The notes beneath the pieces are model-generated. The model did not search any database, was not told the DNA's origin, and saw only the letters and a list, made by a program, of their open reading frames with translations. From contig PKUO01000033.1 in NCBI GenBank assembly GCA_002869585.1, forward strand, positions 53,162 to 117,161: 64,000 nucleotides of DNA. Reading direction: 5' to 3'. Origin of the DNA: Sedimenticola sp. GTDB lineage: Bacteria; Pseudomonadota; Gammaproteobacteria; Chromatiales; Chromatiaceae. Shown piece by piece: positions 52,877 through 62,183 of the stretch. The first letter of the stretch is position 1; each line of letters begins with the position of its first letter. The translations under genes and the position numbers were made by a program.

Positions 52877-53667
52877 TCAGACGTACACTGATGCCGCCAC
52901 CGACCTGGGAGGATGGCGACCGTCGCCAGGACCCGGATCGCGATGCCTGGCTGCTGATCTACCTCGATGTGTTTACCCTGATGCTGAGCGTCTTTGTGAT
53001 GCTGCTCTCCTACACCACCTTTTCACCGGAGAAATTTAAGGCCCTTACCCAGGCGCTTTCCAGTCAGCCGCTGGAGGCCGCGCAACAGGCTGAATCGGTC
53101 ATTGCCGAACCGATTGAGTTGAAGGCCCAGGAGCCAGCGGCCGTCGAGGTTCCTGCACCTCTGAGCGAAGAGGGTGAGAAGGAGACGGTGGCGGTTATTG
53201 AAAAACCGGCTGAGGCCGCCACCGAACAGCTGCGCGATGAATTCCAGAGGGCGCTGCTGAATCAGCAACTGGAGGATCAGGTTGAGGTGACCATTGAGTC
53301 GAACCGGGTCAATCTGCAGATCCGCGAGAGCATCCTGTTTGATCTGGGACAGGCGGATCTGAGTCCCGGCGGTGAGGGGGTGTTGGCGCGGCTGGTGGCG
53401 CTGCTCAATTCCGGTGCCAACAATGTCTCGGTCGAGGGGCACACCGATCCGACCCCGATCAGTAACCAGCGCTTCCCTTCCAACTGGGAACTGTCCACGC
53501 AACGCGCCACGAGGGTGTTGAGATTCCTGGCGGCCCAGGGGGTTCCGGCTGAGCGCATGCGTGCGATCGGCTATGCCGATACGCGCCCGATTGCCGATAA
53601 CACCACGCCCGAGGGGCGGGCCAGAAACCGGCGGGTTTCCCTGGTGGTGCATCTGTTGGAAGAGTAG
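52873..53667 (+). CDS. MotB-like protein with OmpA peptidoglycan-binding domain
   Basis: 264 aa. N-terminal cytosolic stretch, one membrane helix (about 29-47) with the ion-binding Asp32 (LLIYLDVFTLML), at the same number as E. coli MotB Asp32. A long acidic linker (about 65-120, Glu/Ala/Pro-rich) precedes a C-terminal OmpA-like domain (about 150-260: ILFDLGQADL, VEGHTDPTPIS, NRRVSLVV). It anchors the stator to peptidoglycan. Confidence 0.9.
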   Translation: MIRRTLMPPPTWEDGDRRQDPDRDAWLLIYLDVFTLMLSVFVMLLSYTTFSPEKFKALTQALSSQPLEAAQQAESVIAEPIELKAQEPAAVEVPAPLSEEGEKETVAVIEKPAEAATEQLRDEFQRALLNQQLEDQVEVTIESNRVNLQIRESILFDLGQADLSPGGEGVLARLVALLNSGANNVSVEGHTDPTPISNQRFPSNWELSTQRATRVLRFLAAQGVPAERMRAIGYADTRPIADNTTPEGRARNRRVSLVVHLLEE

Positions 53668-53679
53668 GGCGGGAATGCA

Positions 53680-53713
53680 AAGGCCCGGACTCGATGTTTC
53701 GAGTCCGGGCCTT
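53680..53713. terminator. Long perfect hairpin between convergent genes
   Basis: A 15-bp perfect stem, AAGGCCCGGACTCGA / TCGAGTCCGGGCCTT, with a TGTT loop. Between the motB-like stop and the stop of the convergent TonB receptor gene. Symmetric enough to end both transcripts; no T run. Confidence 0.75.
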
Positions 53714-53741
53714 GGTTCATACAGGCTTTCCGGTGGCTTAC

Positions 53742-55742
53742 TTAAAAGCTGTAGGTGGCGTTGACATAGAAGTAACGGCCCGGCTCGTTCATCAACATGA
53801 TGTCGCTGCCAGCCGCGAGCAGGGTCAGATCCCGATAGGTGTTGGATACCGCGTAGGTGCGGTCGAACAGGTTGTCCACGCCGGCGGTGATGCCGAAATT
53901 GTCGGTCACTGCATGATCGAGTTTCAGGTTGACCACGGCATAGCCGTCGATCTCCTGCTCGCCATTGTCACCATCGAAATCATCCCAGCTGTTGGCCGCG
54001 ATCAGTTCAATGCGTGCGCTGCTCTTGGGCGCATAGTCATAGTTAAGCGCCAGATTGGCCTTTACGGGTGGAATTTCGGCCAGATCCCGGTCGGTTTGTC
54101 CCGCCAGTGCCTCATCCTTCTTGCCGCGTTGACCGGCCAGGCCGAAATCGAGATAGAGCTCGTCGGTCATGAAGTAAGAGCCGGAGACCTCCACGCCATA
54201 GATGGTTGCATCGATATTTTCGAAGGCATTACCCATCATCGCCTTGCTGGCGTTGTAATAGATGTAGTCGCTCAGCCAGCTGTGGAACAGCTTGGTCTTC
54301 AGGGTGAGATTCTCGTAGTTCTTCTCAACGCCCAGATCGATCTCCACATTGGTCGTCTGGTCGAGGGTTGGTGTTCCGATCAGGACACCGCTGCTGCTCT
54401 TGAAGTAGAGCTCCCTGGCGTCAGGCACACGGGAGGCCTTGCCGATGCCGCCAAAAAACTTGGTGCTGTCATCGGTGCGGTAACTGCCGAAGGCGAAGGC
54501 GCTGAGGGCGATGTAATCATTTGACGCCAGTCCGGAGATGCTGGATGGGTCGATCGAGGTGTCGTCATAGCGCATCCCGGCTTTCAGGCTGAGGTCGCCA
54601 AAGTCCTTGTTCAGCTCGGCGAACATGGCCCGGTTCTTGGTATCGACATCGTCGATGCTCTTATTGCCGGTGATCATGGCCATCGTGCCTTCGCCGGTAT
54701 AGGTGCCGTTCCAGTTACGCTTGCTGGTATCCAGGCCGATGATCATCTCGGTGGTGCTGTCCAGATCGAAGGCATTTTTGATCTTCAGCCCCTGCATGCG
54801 GGTGTCCAGCTGGCTGACCACCTCGTTGACAGAGTCTGGACCCGATGAGTTGCGATAAAAGGTGGACATCGGGTGATCGACGCTGGAGTCGTAGTACTGA
54901 ACATTCAGTTCCTTGGAAAAGGCACCGATGTTGCGAACCGCATAGTCCAGGCTGAAGATGTCGGAATCGTCGTACAGGGCATCCATCTTGCTCGACGGGT
55001 AGAGTATGTCGTCGCTTCGGTTGGCGGTGAAGCTCAGTTTAAGCGCCTGGTTCTCCGAGAAGTCGAAATAGAGCTTGCCCATGAAGGTTTTCTTGTCATA
55101 GGCATCCATGTCGGCGTACTGATCCTTGTAGTGGACCGGGGTCATGGTCGGCGCGAAATTGGCGATCTGCTCGGCAAAGGTGTTGCCGTCGCCGTCTTCA
55201 TACTGCTCGCTGCTCTCTTTCGATGCGCTGAGCAGAAATCTGACGGCCTGGTTGCCGCCGCTCAGGGTGGCCCCTGCCTTGCGATAGCCCCAGCTGCCGG
55301 CGTTCAGGTTGACTTCACCGTTGAGTCCTTCGGATGGCTCCTGGGTGGTGATCTTTACCGCTCCGCTAAGGGTGCCAAAGTTCTGCACATCGTAGGGTCC
55401 CTCGGTAATCTCGATATCCTGGATATTGTTGGTCAGGATGTGCGAGGTGGGCGGGTCCATGCGGTTCGGGCAGGCGCCGTAAATCTTCGCGTCATCCACC
55501 AGGATGTTGATGTTGTCCTTTTTCTGGCCACGCAGGATGATGTCGTTGGCGATACCACTGCGACGGACCAGGGAGACGCCGGGGACCTTCTTGATCAGGG
55601 CCTCGGCCAGGTCGGCGGATTTCACCTCTTCACCGCTGACGTCGCTGAGTTTGGTGCTCTCAACGGTGATCGACGGGATGTCAATCTCTGCGGCCTGCAA
55701 TTCGGCAGCGCAGAACAGTAACAGACAGGCTGTTTTCTTCAT
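53742..55742 (-). CDS. TonB-dependent copper receptor, OprC/NosA type
   Basis: 666 aa. Signal peptide 1-18 (ends LQAAE). Plug domain 25-135 (VESTKLSDV, then VRRSGIANDIILRGQ), followed by a 22-strand barrel ending in the aromatic residue of NATYSF. The plug has YGACPNRMDPPTSH with CxxxM (Cys91, Met95), and barrel loop 4 or 5 has DHPMST with HxM (His290, Met292). This CxxxM-HxM set is the Cu site described for Pseudomonas OprC. Imports copper across the outer membrane using TonB. No Fur box was recognised; a CACCTG / CAGGTG inverted repeat lies 40 bases upstream. Confidence 0.88.
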   Translation of the reverse strand: MKKTACLLLFCAAELQAAEIDIPSITVESTKLSDVSGEEVKSADLAEALIKKVPGVSLVRRSGIANDIILRGQKKDNINILVDDAKIYGACPNRMDPPTSHILTNNIQDIEITEGPYDVQNFGTLSGAVKITTQEPSEGLNGEVNLNAGSWGYRKAGATLSGGNQAVRFLLSASKESSEQYEDGDGNTFAEQIANFAPTMTPVHYKDQYADMDAYDKKTFMGKLYFDFSENQALKLSFTANRSDDILYPSSKMDALYDDSDIFSLDYAVRNIGAFSKELNVQYYDSSVDHPMSTFYRNSSGPDSVNEVVSQLDTRMQGLKIKNAFDLDSTTEMIIGLDTSKRNWNGTYTGEGTMAMITGNKSIDDVDTKNRAMFAELNKDFGDLSLKAGMRYDDTSIDPSSISGLASNDYIALSAFAFGSYRTDDSTKFFGGIGKASRVPDARELYFKSSSGVLIGTPTLDQTTNVEIDLGVEKNYENLTLKTKLFHSWLSDYIYYNASKAMMGNAFENIDATIYGVEVSGSYFMTDELYLDFGLAGQRGKKDEALAGQTDRDLAEIPPVKANLALNYDYAPKSSARIELIAANSWDDFDGDNGEQEIDGYAVVNLKLDHAVTDNFGITAGVDNLFDRTYAVSNTYRDLTLLAAGSDIMLMNEPGRYFYVNATYSF

Positions 55743-55782
55743 GATTTCACGGCTCCTAGTTTTAACTCGATTCGGTATTTAC

Positions 55783-55802
55783 CACCTGATAAATCACAGG
55801 TG
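55783..55802. promoter_or_regulatory. Inverted repeat upstream of the copper receptor gene
   Basis: CACCTG, 8 bases, CAGGTG. It lies 41-60 bases before the receptor start, where a repressor or activator of this gene would bind. It does not match a known Fur, CueR or CopR box. The rest of the 311-bp gap 55743-56053 shows no gene and no other clear signal. Confidence 0.35.
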
Positions 55803-56053
55803 CTGCATTGCGTATGAATCTTTGATGCGCCATTTTAAAGGCTATCGGTTGACGGGAGCGGCGACGTTTGGATCTGACTGGCCGATTTTGGACCGGAGGG
55901 GAGATTTCGCCTGTTTGTTATGAGATTTCACCTTGAGGGTGTGTCATATCCCGCATAATTTCTTGCTTTATCCTGCCGACCAGGCTGTTATCTGAAAAAT
56001 TGCGGGTTACCACACTATTTTTAGCTGGGCTTTTCATAAGGTGTTCGGCAAGA

Positions 56054-56920
56054 TCAACGGTTTCGGGGATAGCTCTCCAGCAGACGATCATACTCATCGA
56101 ATCCTACTGTCTGGCGCAGTTCGGCAAAGTCGAGCATCTGTTCCGGGGTCTTTCCTTCTTGCAGGTTCTGCAGGGCCGTGCGCATGGCATGCGCAGCGGC
56201 GCTGATCAGGGTCAGCGGATAGGCGGCAATCTTGTAACCGATATCCTCCAACTCGGACGGGGAGAGTATCGGGGTGTCGCCCTGCTCGACCATGTTGGCC
56301 ATTTTGTATCCTGGCGTTTGCCTGCAGAACTGTTCCATTTCCTGACGGTCATGGGGCGCTTCAAGAAAGATGATATCCGCCCCGAGATCGGCAAACGCCT
56401 GGCAGCGCCAGAGCGCCTCCTTCATGCCGTGGCTGTGGCGCGCATCGGTGCGGGCCATGACGAGAATATCGCTGCCGGCATCGCGTTCATCCACTGCCGC
56501 CCTTATCCGCGTCAGGGCCTGATCGCGGTCAACAATACTTTTTCCGCGGGTGTGTCCGCAGCGTTTCGGCGCCTCCTGATCCTCAATCATGGCGCAGGCG
56601 AAACCGGCAGCGGCATAGCCACGAATGGTGCGTCGGATATTGACGGCATTGCCATATCCGGTATCGGCATCGCCGATCACCGGGATAGTTACAGCAGAGC
56701 AGATGTTTCTGCCCTGGTCCAGCATCTCGCCATAGGAGATCAGCCCGGTATCGGGGAGTCCCAGGCGTGCGGCGGAGACGGCGAAGCCACTCATGAAGGT
56801 CAGGGGGAAGCCGGCCTGCTCGATCAGTTTGGCGCTGAAGGCATCGAAGCAGCAGGGCATGGTGATGATGCCGGGGCGGGCCAGCAGTTCACGGAGTTTT
56901 TTGGCCGGGGAGTCGGGCAT
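56054..56920 (-). CDS. Isocitrate lyase/PEP mutase family enzyme
   Basis: 288 aa from ATG 56920; AAGGG lies close before it and the family starts at SPAKKLRELLARPG. (beta/alpha)8 barrel with the metal Asp in GDADTGYGN (about 83-91) and the signature KRCGHTRGK (about 119-127), whose Cys is the catalytic acid in lyases. Possible activities are 2-methylisocitrate lyase, 2,3-dimethylmalate lyase and oxaloacetate decarboxylase. It lies next to propionate genes but is divergent from them, and no methylcitrate synthase is present, so a methylcitrate role is not assured. Confidence 0.85.
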   Translation of the reverse strand: MPDSPAKKLRELLARPGIITMPCCFDAFSAKLIEQAGFPLTFMSGFAVSAARLGLPDTGLISYGEMLDQGRNICSAVTIPVIGDADTGYGNAVNIRRTIRGYAAAGFACAMIEDQEAPKRCGHTRGKSIVDRDQALTRIRAAVDERDAGSDILVMARTDARHSHGMKEALWRCQAFADLGADIIFLEAPHDRQEMEQFCRQTPGYKMANMVEQGDTPILSPSELEDIGYKIAAYPLTLISAAAHAMRTALQNLQEGKTPEQMLDFAELRQTVGFDEYDRLLESYPRNR

Positions 56921-57036
56921 GGGTATTTCCCTTGGGGGTGCATTGTGATGAGATTGCATTTATACCGTCTAACGCCTGCTGTGATCCAGGACTAACCGGT
57001 TCAGACACTTTGGTTATTATCGGACAGGGAGTTGCG

Positions 57037-57510
57037 ATGTCGAAATCCGAAAAAGGTGGCGCCCTGGGCGAACAGCTGGGCGATGCGGCCGAGAACTATT
57101 TCAAACAGGGGCTGTGCTGTTCAGAGGCGATGCTCAAAGCGGCGGTGGATGTCTATGCGCCCGAACAGGGAGACCAGGTGGTGCGATTCGCCAGTGCGCT
57201 CTGTGGTGGGATGGGGAACAACAAGGCTACCTGCGGGGTGTTTACCGGCGGTGCGCTGGCCCTGTCGCTGTTCACTGATGGCGCGGTTGGCAAGCAGCGC
57301 GATACCCGGATAAAGCCGGCGTCTGCGGACTTTCAGGAGCGCCTGGCGGCGGAAGTCGGAGGGCATGTCTGCGAGGAACTGCTGTCCAACATGGGCATGC
57401 TGAACTGGAACAAGCGTATGTGCCGGCTGCTGACGCGGCACGGCGCGGAGGTTCTCGCCGAGGTTATTGATCAGTATCATTTATCTCCAGATAAAAATCC
57501 TTCTAAATGA
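57037..57510 (+). CDS. C_GCAxxG_C_C family protein
   Basis: 157 aa from ATG 57037, with AGGGAG 8 bases upstream. It has the conserved cysteines that name the family: GLCCSEAM (about 22-29), LCGGMGNNKATCGVFTGG (about 54-71), VCEEL and MCRLL near the end. Such proteins are redox-active, often in electron-transfer clusters, but no activity is established. It is the first plus-strand gene before prpE, though 329 bases separate them. Confidence 0.85.
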   Translation: MSKSEKGGALGEQLGDAAENYFKQGLCCSEAMLKAAVDVYAPEQGDQVVRFASALCGGMGNNKATCGVFTGGALALSLFTDGAVGKQRDTRIKPASADFQERLAAEVGGHVCEELLSNMGMLNWNKRMCRLLTRHGAEVLAEVIDQYHLSPDKNPSK

Positions 57511-57839
57511 GCTCTCCCTGAGCGGGGTGCAGGTGTTTTGGTTTTCTATGCCGGGTTGTCGCCGAAAGTGGCTATAGTTATAGGTTGCCGGCGTTCAATC
57601 CCGACTGTTTCGCTTTGCATTCCCGGACCTAAAAAGTAAATAAATTAGCAAATATTAGGGATTTCCAGAACATATTCTGTTTTCTGACAAAATATCCTTT
57701 AAAAATAGATAGTAACAGTGATTTTTGTGCTTTACGAAGTTGTCATTATTGGGTAACAATTGAAAGACTTTGCAATTGGCCTCGAATAAATCAGCGTTTT
57801 CGGGGGCAGGTCATAACCGCCAACTGTGGAAGAATAACG
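57511..57839. other. AT-rich intergenic region before prpE
   Basis: No ORF or RNA gene recognised. The centre (57635-57790) is much richer in A/T than its surroundings and probably holds the prpE promoter. CAATTG occurs twice (57759-57764 and 57775-57780) with ten bases between. No sigma-54 box of the prp type (GG-N10-GC) was found. GGAAGAA before ATG 57840 is the ribosome site. Confidence 0.5.
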
Positions 57840-59735
57840 ATGAATTACAAAGACACCTATGCACGTTCAATGGATGATCCGGAAGGTTTCTGGGGCGATG
57901 CCGCCGCCGATATCGATTGGTACAAGCCCTGGGATAAAGTGCTGGATAGCTCCAACAAGCCCTTCTATCGCTGGTTCAGCGGTGGTGAGTTGAACACCTG
58001 TTACAACGCCATTGACCGGCATGTGCTCAACGGTCGCGGTGATCAGTTGGCGCTCATCCACGACAGCCCGGTCACCGACAGCCAGACCAGGTACACCTAC
58101 AGCGAACTCCTTGATGCCGTGGCGAAATTCGCCGGTGTTCTGGCCGAGCAAGGGGTGGTGAAGGGTGACCGTGTCATCGTCTACATGCCCATGATTCCCG
58201 AGGCGGCGATCGCCATGTTGGCCTGTGCCCGCCTGGGCGCCATCCATTCCGTGGTGTTTGGCGGCTTTGCCGCAAAAGAGCTGGCGACCCGTATCAACGA
58301 CGCCAAACCTAAAGTAATGGTCAGCGCCTCCTGCGGTATCGAAGGCAAGCGGGTAATCGAATACAAGCCCCTGCTGGATGAGGCGATCGAACTGTCCGAA
58401 CACAAGCCGGACAAGAGCGTGATCTTTCAGCGTCCCCAGGCTACCGCCGCGATGCAGGAGGGGCGCGATGTGGATTGGGCCTCCGCCGCCCAATCTGCCG
58501 CCGCTGCCGACTGCGTGCCGGTGGCGGCAACCGATCCGCTCTATATCCTCTACACCTCGGGCACCACCGGCGTGCCGAAAGGGGTGGTGCGCGATAACGG
58601 CGGACATGCTGTCGCCATGAAGTGGAGCATGAAGAACATCTACAACGTCGATCCCGGCGATGTCTTCTGGGCGGCCTCGGATGTCGGCTGGGTAGTGGGC
58701 CACTCCTATATCGTCTATGCCCCGCTGCTGCATGGCTGCACCACCATCATGTTCGAAGGCAAACCTGTGGGTACGCCTGACCCCGGCGCTTTCTGGCGGG
58801 TCATCTCCGAGCACGGGGTGAGCGTGATGTTCACCGCGCCCACGGCCTTCCGCGCCATCAAGCGCGAGGACCCGGAGGCGGAGTATCTGAAGAAATACGA
58901 CATGTCGAAATTCAAGGCCCTGTTTCTGGCGGGTGAGCGTTGTGACCCGGACACCCTGGCCTGGGCGCAGAACACCCTCAAGGTGCCGGTCATCGACCAC
59001 TGGTGGCAGACCGAAACCGGCTGGGGAATCGCGGCCAACTGCATGGGTATCGAAGAGCTGCCGGTCAAACCCGGATCGCCCACCTGCGCGGTGCCCGGCT
59101 ATGACGTCCAGATCCTTGATGAAAATGGCAACGAAGAGACACCCGGTCAAATCGGGCGGATCATGATCAAGCTGCCCATGCCGCCCGGCTGTCTGCCGAC
59201 CCTGTGGCAGAACGATGATCGCTATGTGGATTCCTATCTCAGCGCCCAGAAGGGCTACTACCTGACCGGCGATGCCGGTTACAAGGATGAGGACGGCTAT
59301 CTGTGGATCATGAGCCGCATTGACGACATCATCAATGTCGCCGGCCATCGCCTCTCCACCGGCGGTATGGAAGAGGTGCTTTCATCCCATCCGGATGTGG
59401 CTGAGTGCGGGGTTATCGGCGCTGCCGATCAGCTCAAGGGCGAACTGCCAGTTGGTCTGGTGGTGCTCAAGGCCGGGGTCAATCGTGACGATGACGAAAT
59501 CGTCGCTGAACTGGTGTCGTTGGTGCGTCAGAAAATCGGCCCCGTCGCCGCCTTCAAGAAGGTGGTGGTGGTGGATCGCCTGCCGAAGACACGCTCCGGC
59601 AAGATCCTGCGCGGCACCATGAAGAAGATCGCCGACGGCGAGGCCTACAATATGCCCGCCACTATCGATGACCCGACTATTCTCGATGAGATCACCGAGG
59701 CTCTGTTGCGCATCGGTTACGCCCAGAAACATTGA
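57840..59735 (+). CDS. prpE: Propionate-CoA ligase
   Basis: 631 aa. Activates propionate with ATP to propionyl-CoA via an adenylate. AMP-binding motif YTSGTTGVPKG (about 238-248), then WWQTETGWG (about 386-394), GDAGYKDEDGY (about 475-485) and the acetylatable Lys in PKTRSGKILR (about 582-591). The N-terminal ACAS domain (MNYKDTYARSMDDPEGFWGDA, quoted in part) and the length fit PrpE better than Acs (about 650 aa). It heads the propionyl-CoA to succinyl-CoA cluster. Confidence 0.92.
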   Translation: MNYKDTYARSMDDPEGFWGDAAADIDWYKPWDKVLDSSNKPFYRWFSGGELNTCYNAIDRHVLNGRGDQLALIHDSPVTDSQTRYTYSELLDAVAKFAGVLAEQGVVKGDRVIVYMPMIPEAAIAMLACARLGAIHSVVFGGFAAKELATRINDAKPKVMVSASCGIEGKRVIEYKPLLDEAIELSEHKPDKSVIFQRPQATAAMQEGRDVDWASAAQSAAAADCVPVAATDPLYILYTSGTTGVPKGVVRDNGGHAVAMKWSMKNIYNVDPGDVFWAASDVGWVVGHSYIVYAPLLHGCTTIMFEGKPVGTPDPGAFWRVISEHGVSVMFTAPTAFRAIKREDPEAEYLKKYDMSKFKALFLAGERCDPDTLAWAQNTLKVPVIDHWWQTETGWGIAANCMGIEELPVKPGSPTCAVPGYDVQILDENGNEETPGQIGRIMIKLPMPPGCLPTLWQNDDRYVDSYLSAQKGYYLTGDAGYKDEDGYLWIMSRIDDIINVAGHRLSTGGMEEVLSSHPDVAECGVIGAADQLKGELPVGLVVLKAGVNRDDDEIVAELVSLVRQKIGPVAAFKKVVVVDRLPKTRSGKILRGTMKKIADGEAYNMPATIDDPTILDEITEALLRIGYAQKH

Positions 59736-59802
59736 TCTTCAGTCGCAAGGAATCAAACCTCTGGCTTCCGGTTAGCTGAATTACTGACGGCAGGATGCTT
59801 TT

Positions 59803-59849
59803 GTAGGAGCGGGTTTATCCGCGAATGTCGCGGCTGAAGCCGCTCCTAC
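59803..59849. repeat. REP-like palindrome between prpE and mcm
   Basis: GTAGGAGCGG / CCGCTCCTAC form a perfect 10-bp outer stem, with a further CCGCGA / TCGCGG stem inside. This is the common REP-type palindrome (GTAGGAGCGG...) scattered through many gammaproteobacterial genomes. A shorter relative lies at 62101-62126. It may protect mRNA ends within the cluster. Confidence 0.75.
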
Positions 59850-59941
59850 TGGGGTTTTCCAAGCCGGGTTTAATACATAACCGGTACAGGGGCAACTAAG
59901 AGTCCTGGCAGGTAGCGCCTGCCGTTCAGGAGTGATTTACC

Positions 59942-62089
59942 ATGGCCAATACGCCAAAACCAACTCTAGATGACTGGAAAAAACAGGCGGAGAAGGAGCT
60001 GAGAGGCCGTCCGCTGGAGTCCCTGAACTGGAATACCCCGGAGGGGATCCAGGTCAAGCCGCTCTATACCGCAGCCGATCTCGAAGGTCTGGCACAATGC
60101 GACAGCCTGCCTGGTTTTGAGCCCTTTATGCGTGGCCCCAAGTCCACCATGTACGCGGGTCGTCCCTGGACCGTTCGGCAATACGCCGGTTTTTCCACGG
60201 CGGAAGAGTCCAACGCCTTCTACCGGCGCAATCTGGCGGCGGGCCAGCAGGGTCTGTCGGTGGCCTTCGACCTGGCCACCCATCGCGGCTATGACTCGGA
60301 CCATGAACGGGTGGTGGGGGATGTCGGCAAGGCGGGTGTCGCCATCGACTCTGTCGAGGATATGAAAATCCTGTTCAACGAGATCCCGCTGGATCAGGTG
60401 TCAGTATCCATGACCATGAACGGCGCTGTGCTGCCGGTGATGGCCAGTTACATCGTCGCCGCCGAAGAACAGGGGGTGAAGCCCGAGCAACTCTCCGGCA
60501 CCCTGCAGAATGATATTCTGAAAGAGTTCATGGTGCGTAACACCTATATCTATCCGCCCGAGCCGTCGATGCGCATCGTGGCGGATATCATCGGCTATAC
60601 CGCCGAGAAGATGCCGAAATTCAACTCCATCTCCATCTCCGGCTATCACATGCAGGAGGCCGGGGCGACCAATGTCCAGGAGTTGGCGTTCACTATCGCT
60701 GACGGTCTTGAATACGTGCGTGCCACCATCGCCAAGGGACTGGATGTGGACAAGTTCGCGCCGCGCCTGTCGTTCTTCTTCGCCATCGGTATGAACTTCT
60801 TCATGGAGGCCGCCAAGCTGCGTGCGGCGCGCCTGCTCTGGGCACAGCTCATGGAGAAGCACTTTCAGCCCAAGGACACGCGCTCCAAGATGCTGCGCAC
60901 CCACTGCCAGACCTCCGGCGTGAGCCTGACTGCGAAAGATCCCTACAACAACATCATGCGCACCACCATCGAGGCGATGGCCGCGGTGCTGGGCGGTACC
61001 CAGTCGCTGCACACCAACTCGTTTGATGAGGCGCTGGCGCTGCCCACTGATTTCTCGGCGCGCATTGCCCGCAACACCCAGCTGGTGATCCAGGAAGAGA
61101 CCGGCATCACCAACGTGGTCGATCCCCTTGCCGGTTCCTACTATGTGGAGAGCCTGACCAACGCGCTGGTCGAGCAGGCCATGCAGCTGATCGAAGAAGT
61201 CGAAGAACTGGGCGGCATGACCCGGGCGGTTGAGTCGGGCATGCCCAAGCTGCGTATCGAGGAGGCGGCCGCACTGCGCCAGGCGCGTATCGATCGCGGT
61301 CAGGAGGTGATTGTTGGCGTCAACAAGTATCAGCTGGCCGAAGAGCCCCAGATCGAGGTTCTGGATATCGATAACACTGCAGTGCGCGAGGGACAGATTG
61401 CCCGTCTGCAACGTATCCGCGCCTCGCGCGATGAGGCCGCCTGCCGGCAGGCACTGGACGCCCTGACCGCAGCGGCGCAGGACGGCTCCGGCAATCTGTT
61501 GGATCTGGCGGTTGCTGCCGCGCGGGTGCGTGCGACCGTGGGCGAGATATCAGATGCCCTGGAGACTGTCTATGGCCGCCACAAGGCGATTACCCGCTCA
61601 GTTGCAGGGGTCTACGCCTCGGCCTACGAGGGAGATGATACCTTTGTGAATATCAAGACTGAGATCGAGGCATTTGCCAGGGAAGAGGGACGGCGTCCAC
61701 GCATGCTGGTGGTCAAGATGGGCCAGGACGGCCATGACCGCGGTGCCAAGGTGATTGCCACGGCCTATGCCGATATGGGTTTTGACGTGGACATCGGGCC
61801 ACTCTTCCAGACCCCGGAAGAGGCGGCGCGCCAGGCCGTTGAAAATGACGTGCACGTGATCGGTGTTTCGTCACTGGCGGCCGGGCACAAGACCCTGGTG
61901 CCGCAGTTGATCAAGGCCCTCAAGGATGAAGGCGGTGAGGAAATTCTGGTGGTTTGTGGTGGCGTAATCCCGCCGCAGGACTATGATCAGTTGTTGAGCC
62001 AGGGCGTTGCTGCCGTCTATGGACCCGGTACCAACATCCCCAAGGCGGCAGCCGAGATGCTGAAGTTGATCAGGGAAAGACGCGGTTAA
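59942..62089 (+). CDS. Methylmalonyl-CoA mutase
   Basis: 715 aa, the size of the single-subunit, homodimeric enzymes (E. coli Sbm is 714). Needs adenosylcobalamin to convert (R)-methylmalonyl-CoA to succinyl-CoA. N-terminal barrel with [18 protein letters not shown] (about 75-92), Tyr radical region and [12 protein letters not shown] (about 357-368). C-terminal B12 domain with DGHDRG (about 601-606), whose His ligates cobalt, and GVSSLAAGH. Ribosome site AGGAG lies before the ATG. It could be called scpA or mcm. No epimerase or MeaB gene is seen in the window. Confidence 0.94.
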   Translation: MANTPKPTLDDWKKQAEKELRGRPLESLNWNTPEGIQVKPLYTAADLEGLAQCDSLPGFEPFMRGPKSTMYAGRPWTVRQYAGFSTAEESNAFYRRNLAAGQQGLSVAFDLATHRGYDSDHERVVGDVGKAGVAIDSVEDMKILFNEIPLDQVSVSMTMNGAVLPVMASYIVAAEEQGVKPEQLSGTLQNDILKEFMVRNTYIYPPEPSMRIVADIIGYTAEKMPKFNSISISGYHMQEAGATNVQELAFTIADGLEYVRATIAKGLDVDKFAPRLSFFFAIGMNFFMEAAKLRAARLLWAQLMEKHFQPKDTRSKMLRTHCQTSGVSLTAKDPYNNIMRTTIEAMAAVLGGTQSLHTNSFDEALALPTDFSARIARNTQLVIQEETGITNVVDPLAGSYYVESLTNALVEQAMQLIEEVEELGGMTRAVESGMPKLRIEEAAALRQARIDRGQEVIVGVNKYQLAEEPQIEVLDIDNTAVREGQIARLQRIRASRDEAACRQALDALTAAAQDGSGNLLDLAVAAARVRATVGEISDALETVYGRHKAITRSVAGVYASAYEGDDTFVNIKTEIEAFAREEGRRPRMLVVKMGQDGHDRGAKVIATAYADMGFDVDIGPLFQTPEEAARQAVENDVHVIGVSSLAAGHKTLVPQLIKALKDEGGEEILVVCGGVIPPQDYDQLLSQGVAAVYGPGTNIPKAAAEMLKLIRERRG

Positions 62090-62100
62090 TGAACGAAATC

Positions 62101-62126
62101 GTAGGAGCGCCTGAAGGCACTCCTGC
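62101..62126. repeat. Short REP-like palindrome between mcm and pccB
   Basis: GTAGGAG / CTCCTGC outer stem (one G-U pair) and GCC / GGC inner stem around TGAA. It has the same outer arm as the palindrome at 59803-59849 and lies 12 bases past the mutase stop. Confidence 0.6.
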
Positions 62127-62183
62127 AATGCTGAATCAATAAAAACGCCTGTACGGCAAGTTGGGCTATCAGAGGAGAGATCC

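Noticed and set aside
56054-56920. Naming the ICL/PEP mutase family gene prpB
   Set aside because: No prpC or prpD nearby, the gene is divergent from prpE, and the family signature fits several lyases and decarboxylases equally.
57759-57780. CAATTG pair before prpE as an operator
   Set aside because: CAATTG is self-palindromic and common in AT-rich DNA; two copies ten bases apart are weak evidence.
57867-59348. 493-codon open frame on the minus strand opposite prpE
   Set aside because: It mirrors the codon pattern of prpE, has no recognisable domain and no ribosome site, and prpE is a clear gene. High-GC third positions create such antisense frames.
60401-61411. 336-codon minus-strand frame inside the mutase gene
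   Set aside because: A shadow of mcm; no motif and His/Gln-rich antisense composition.
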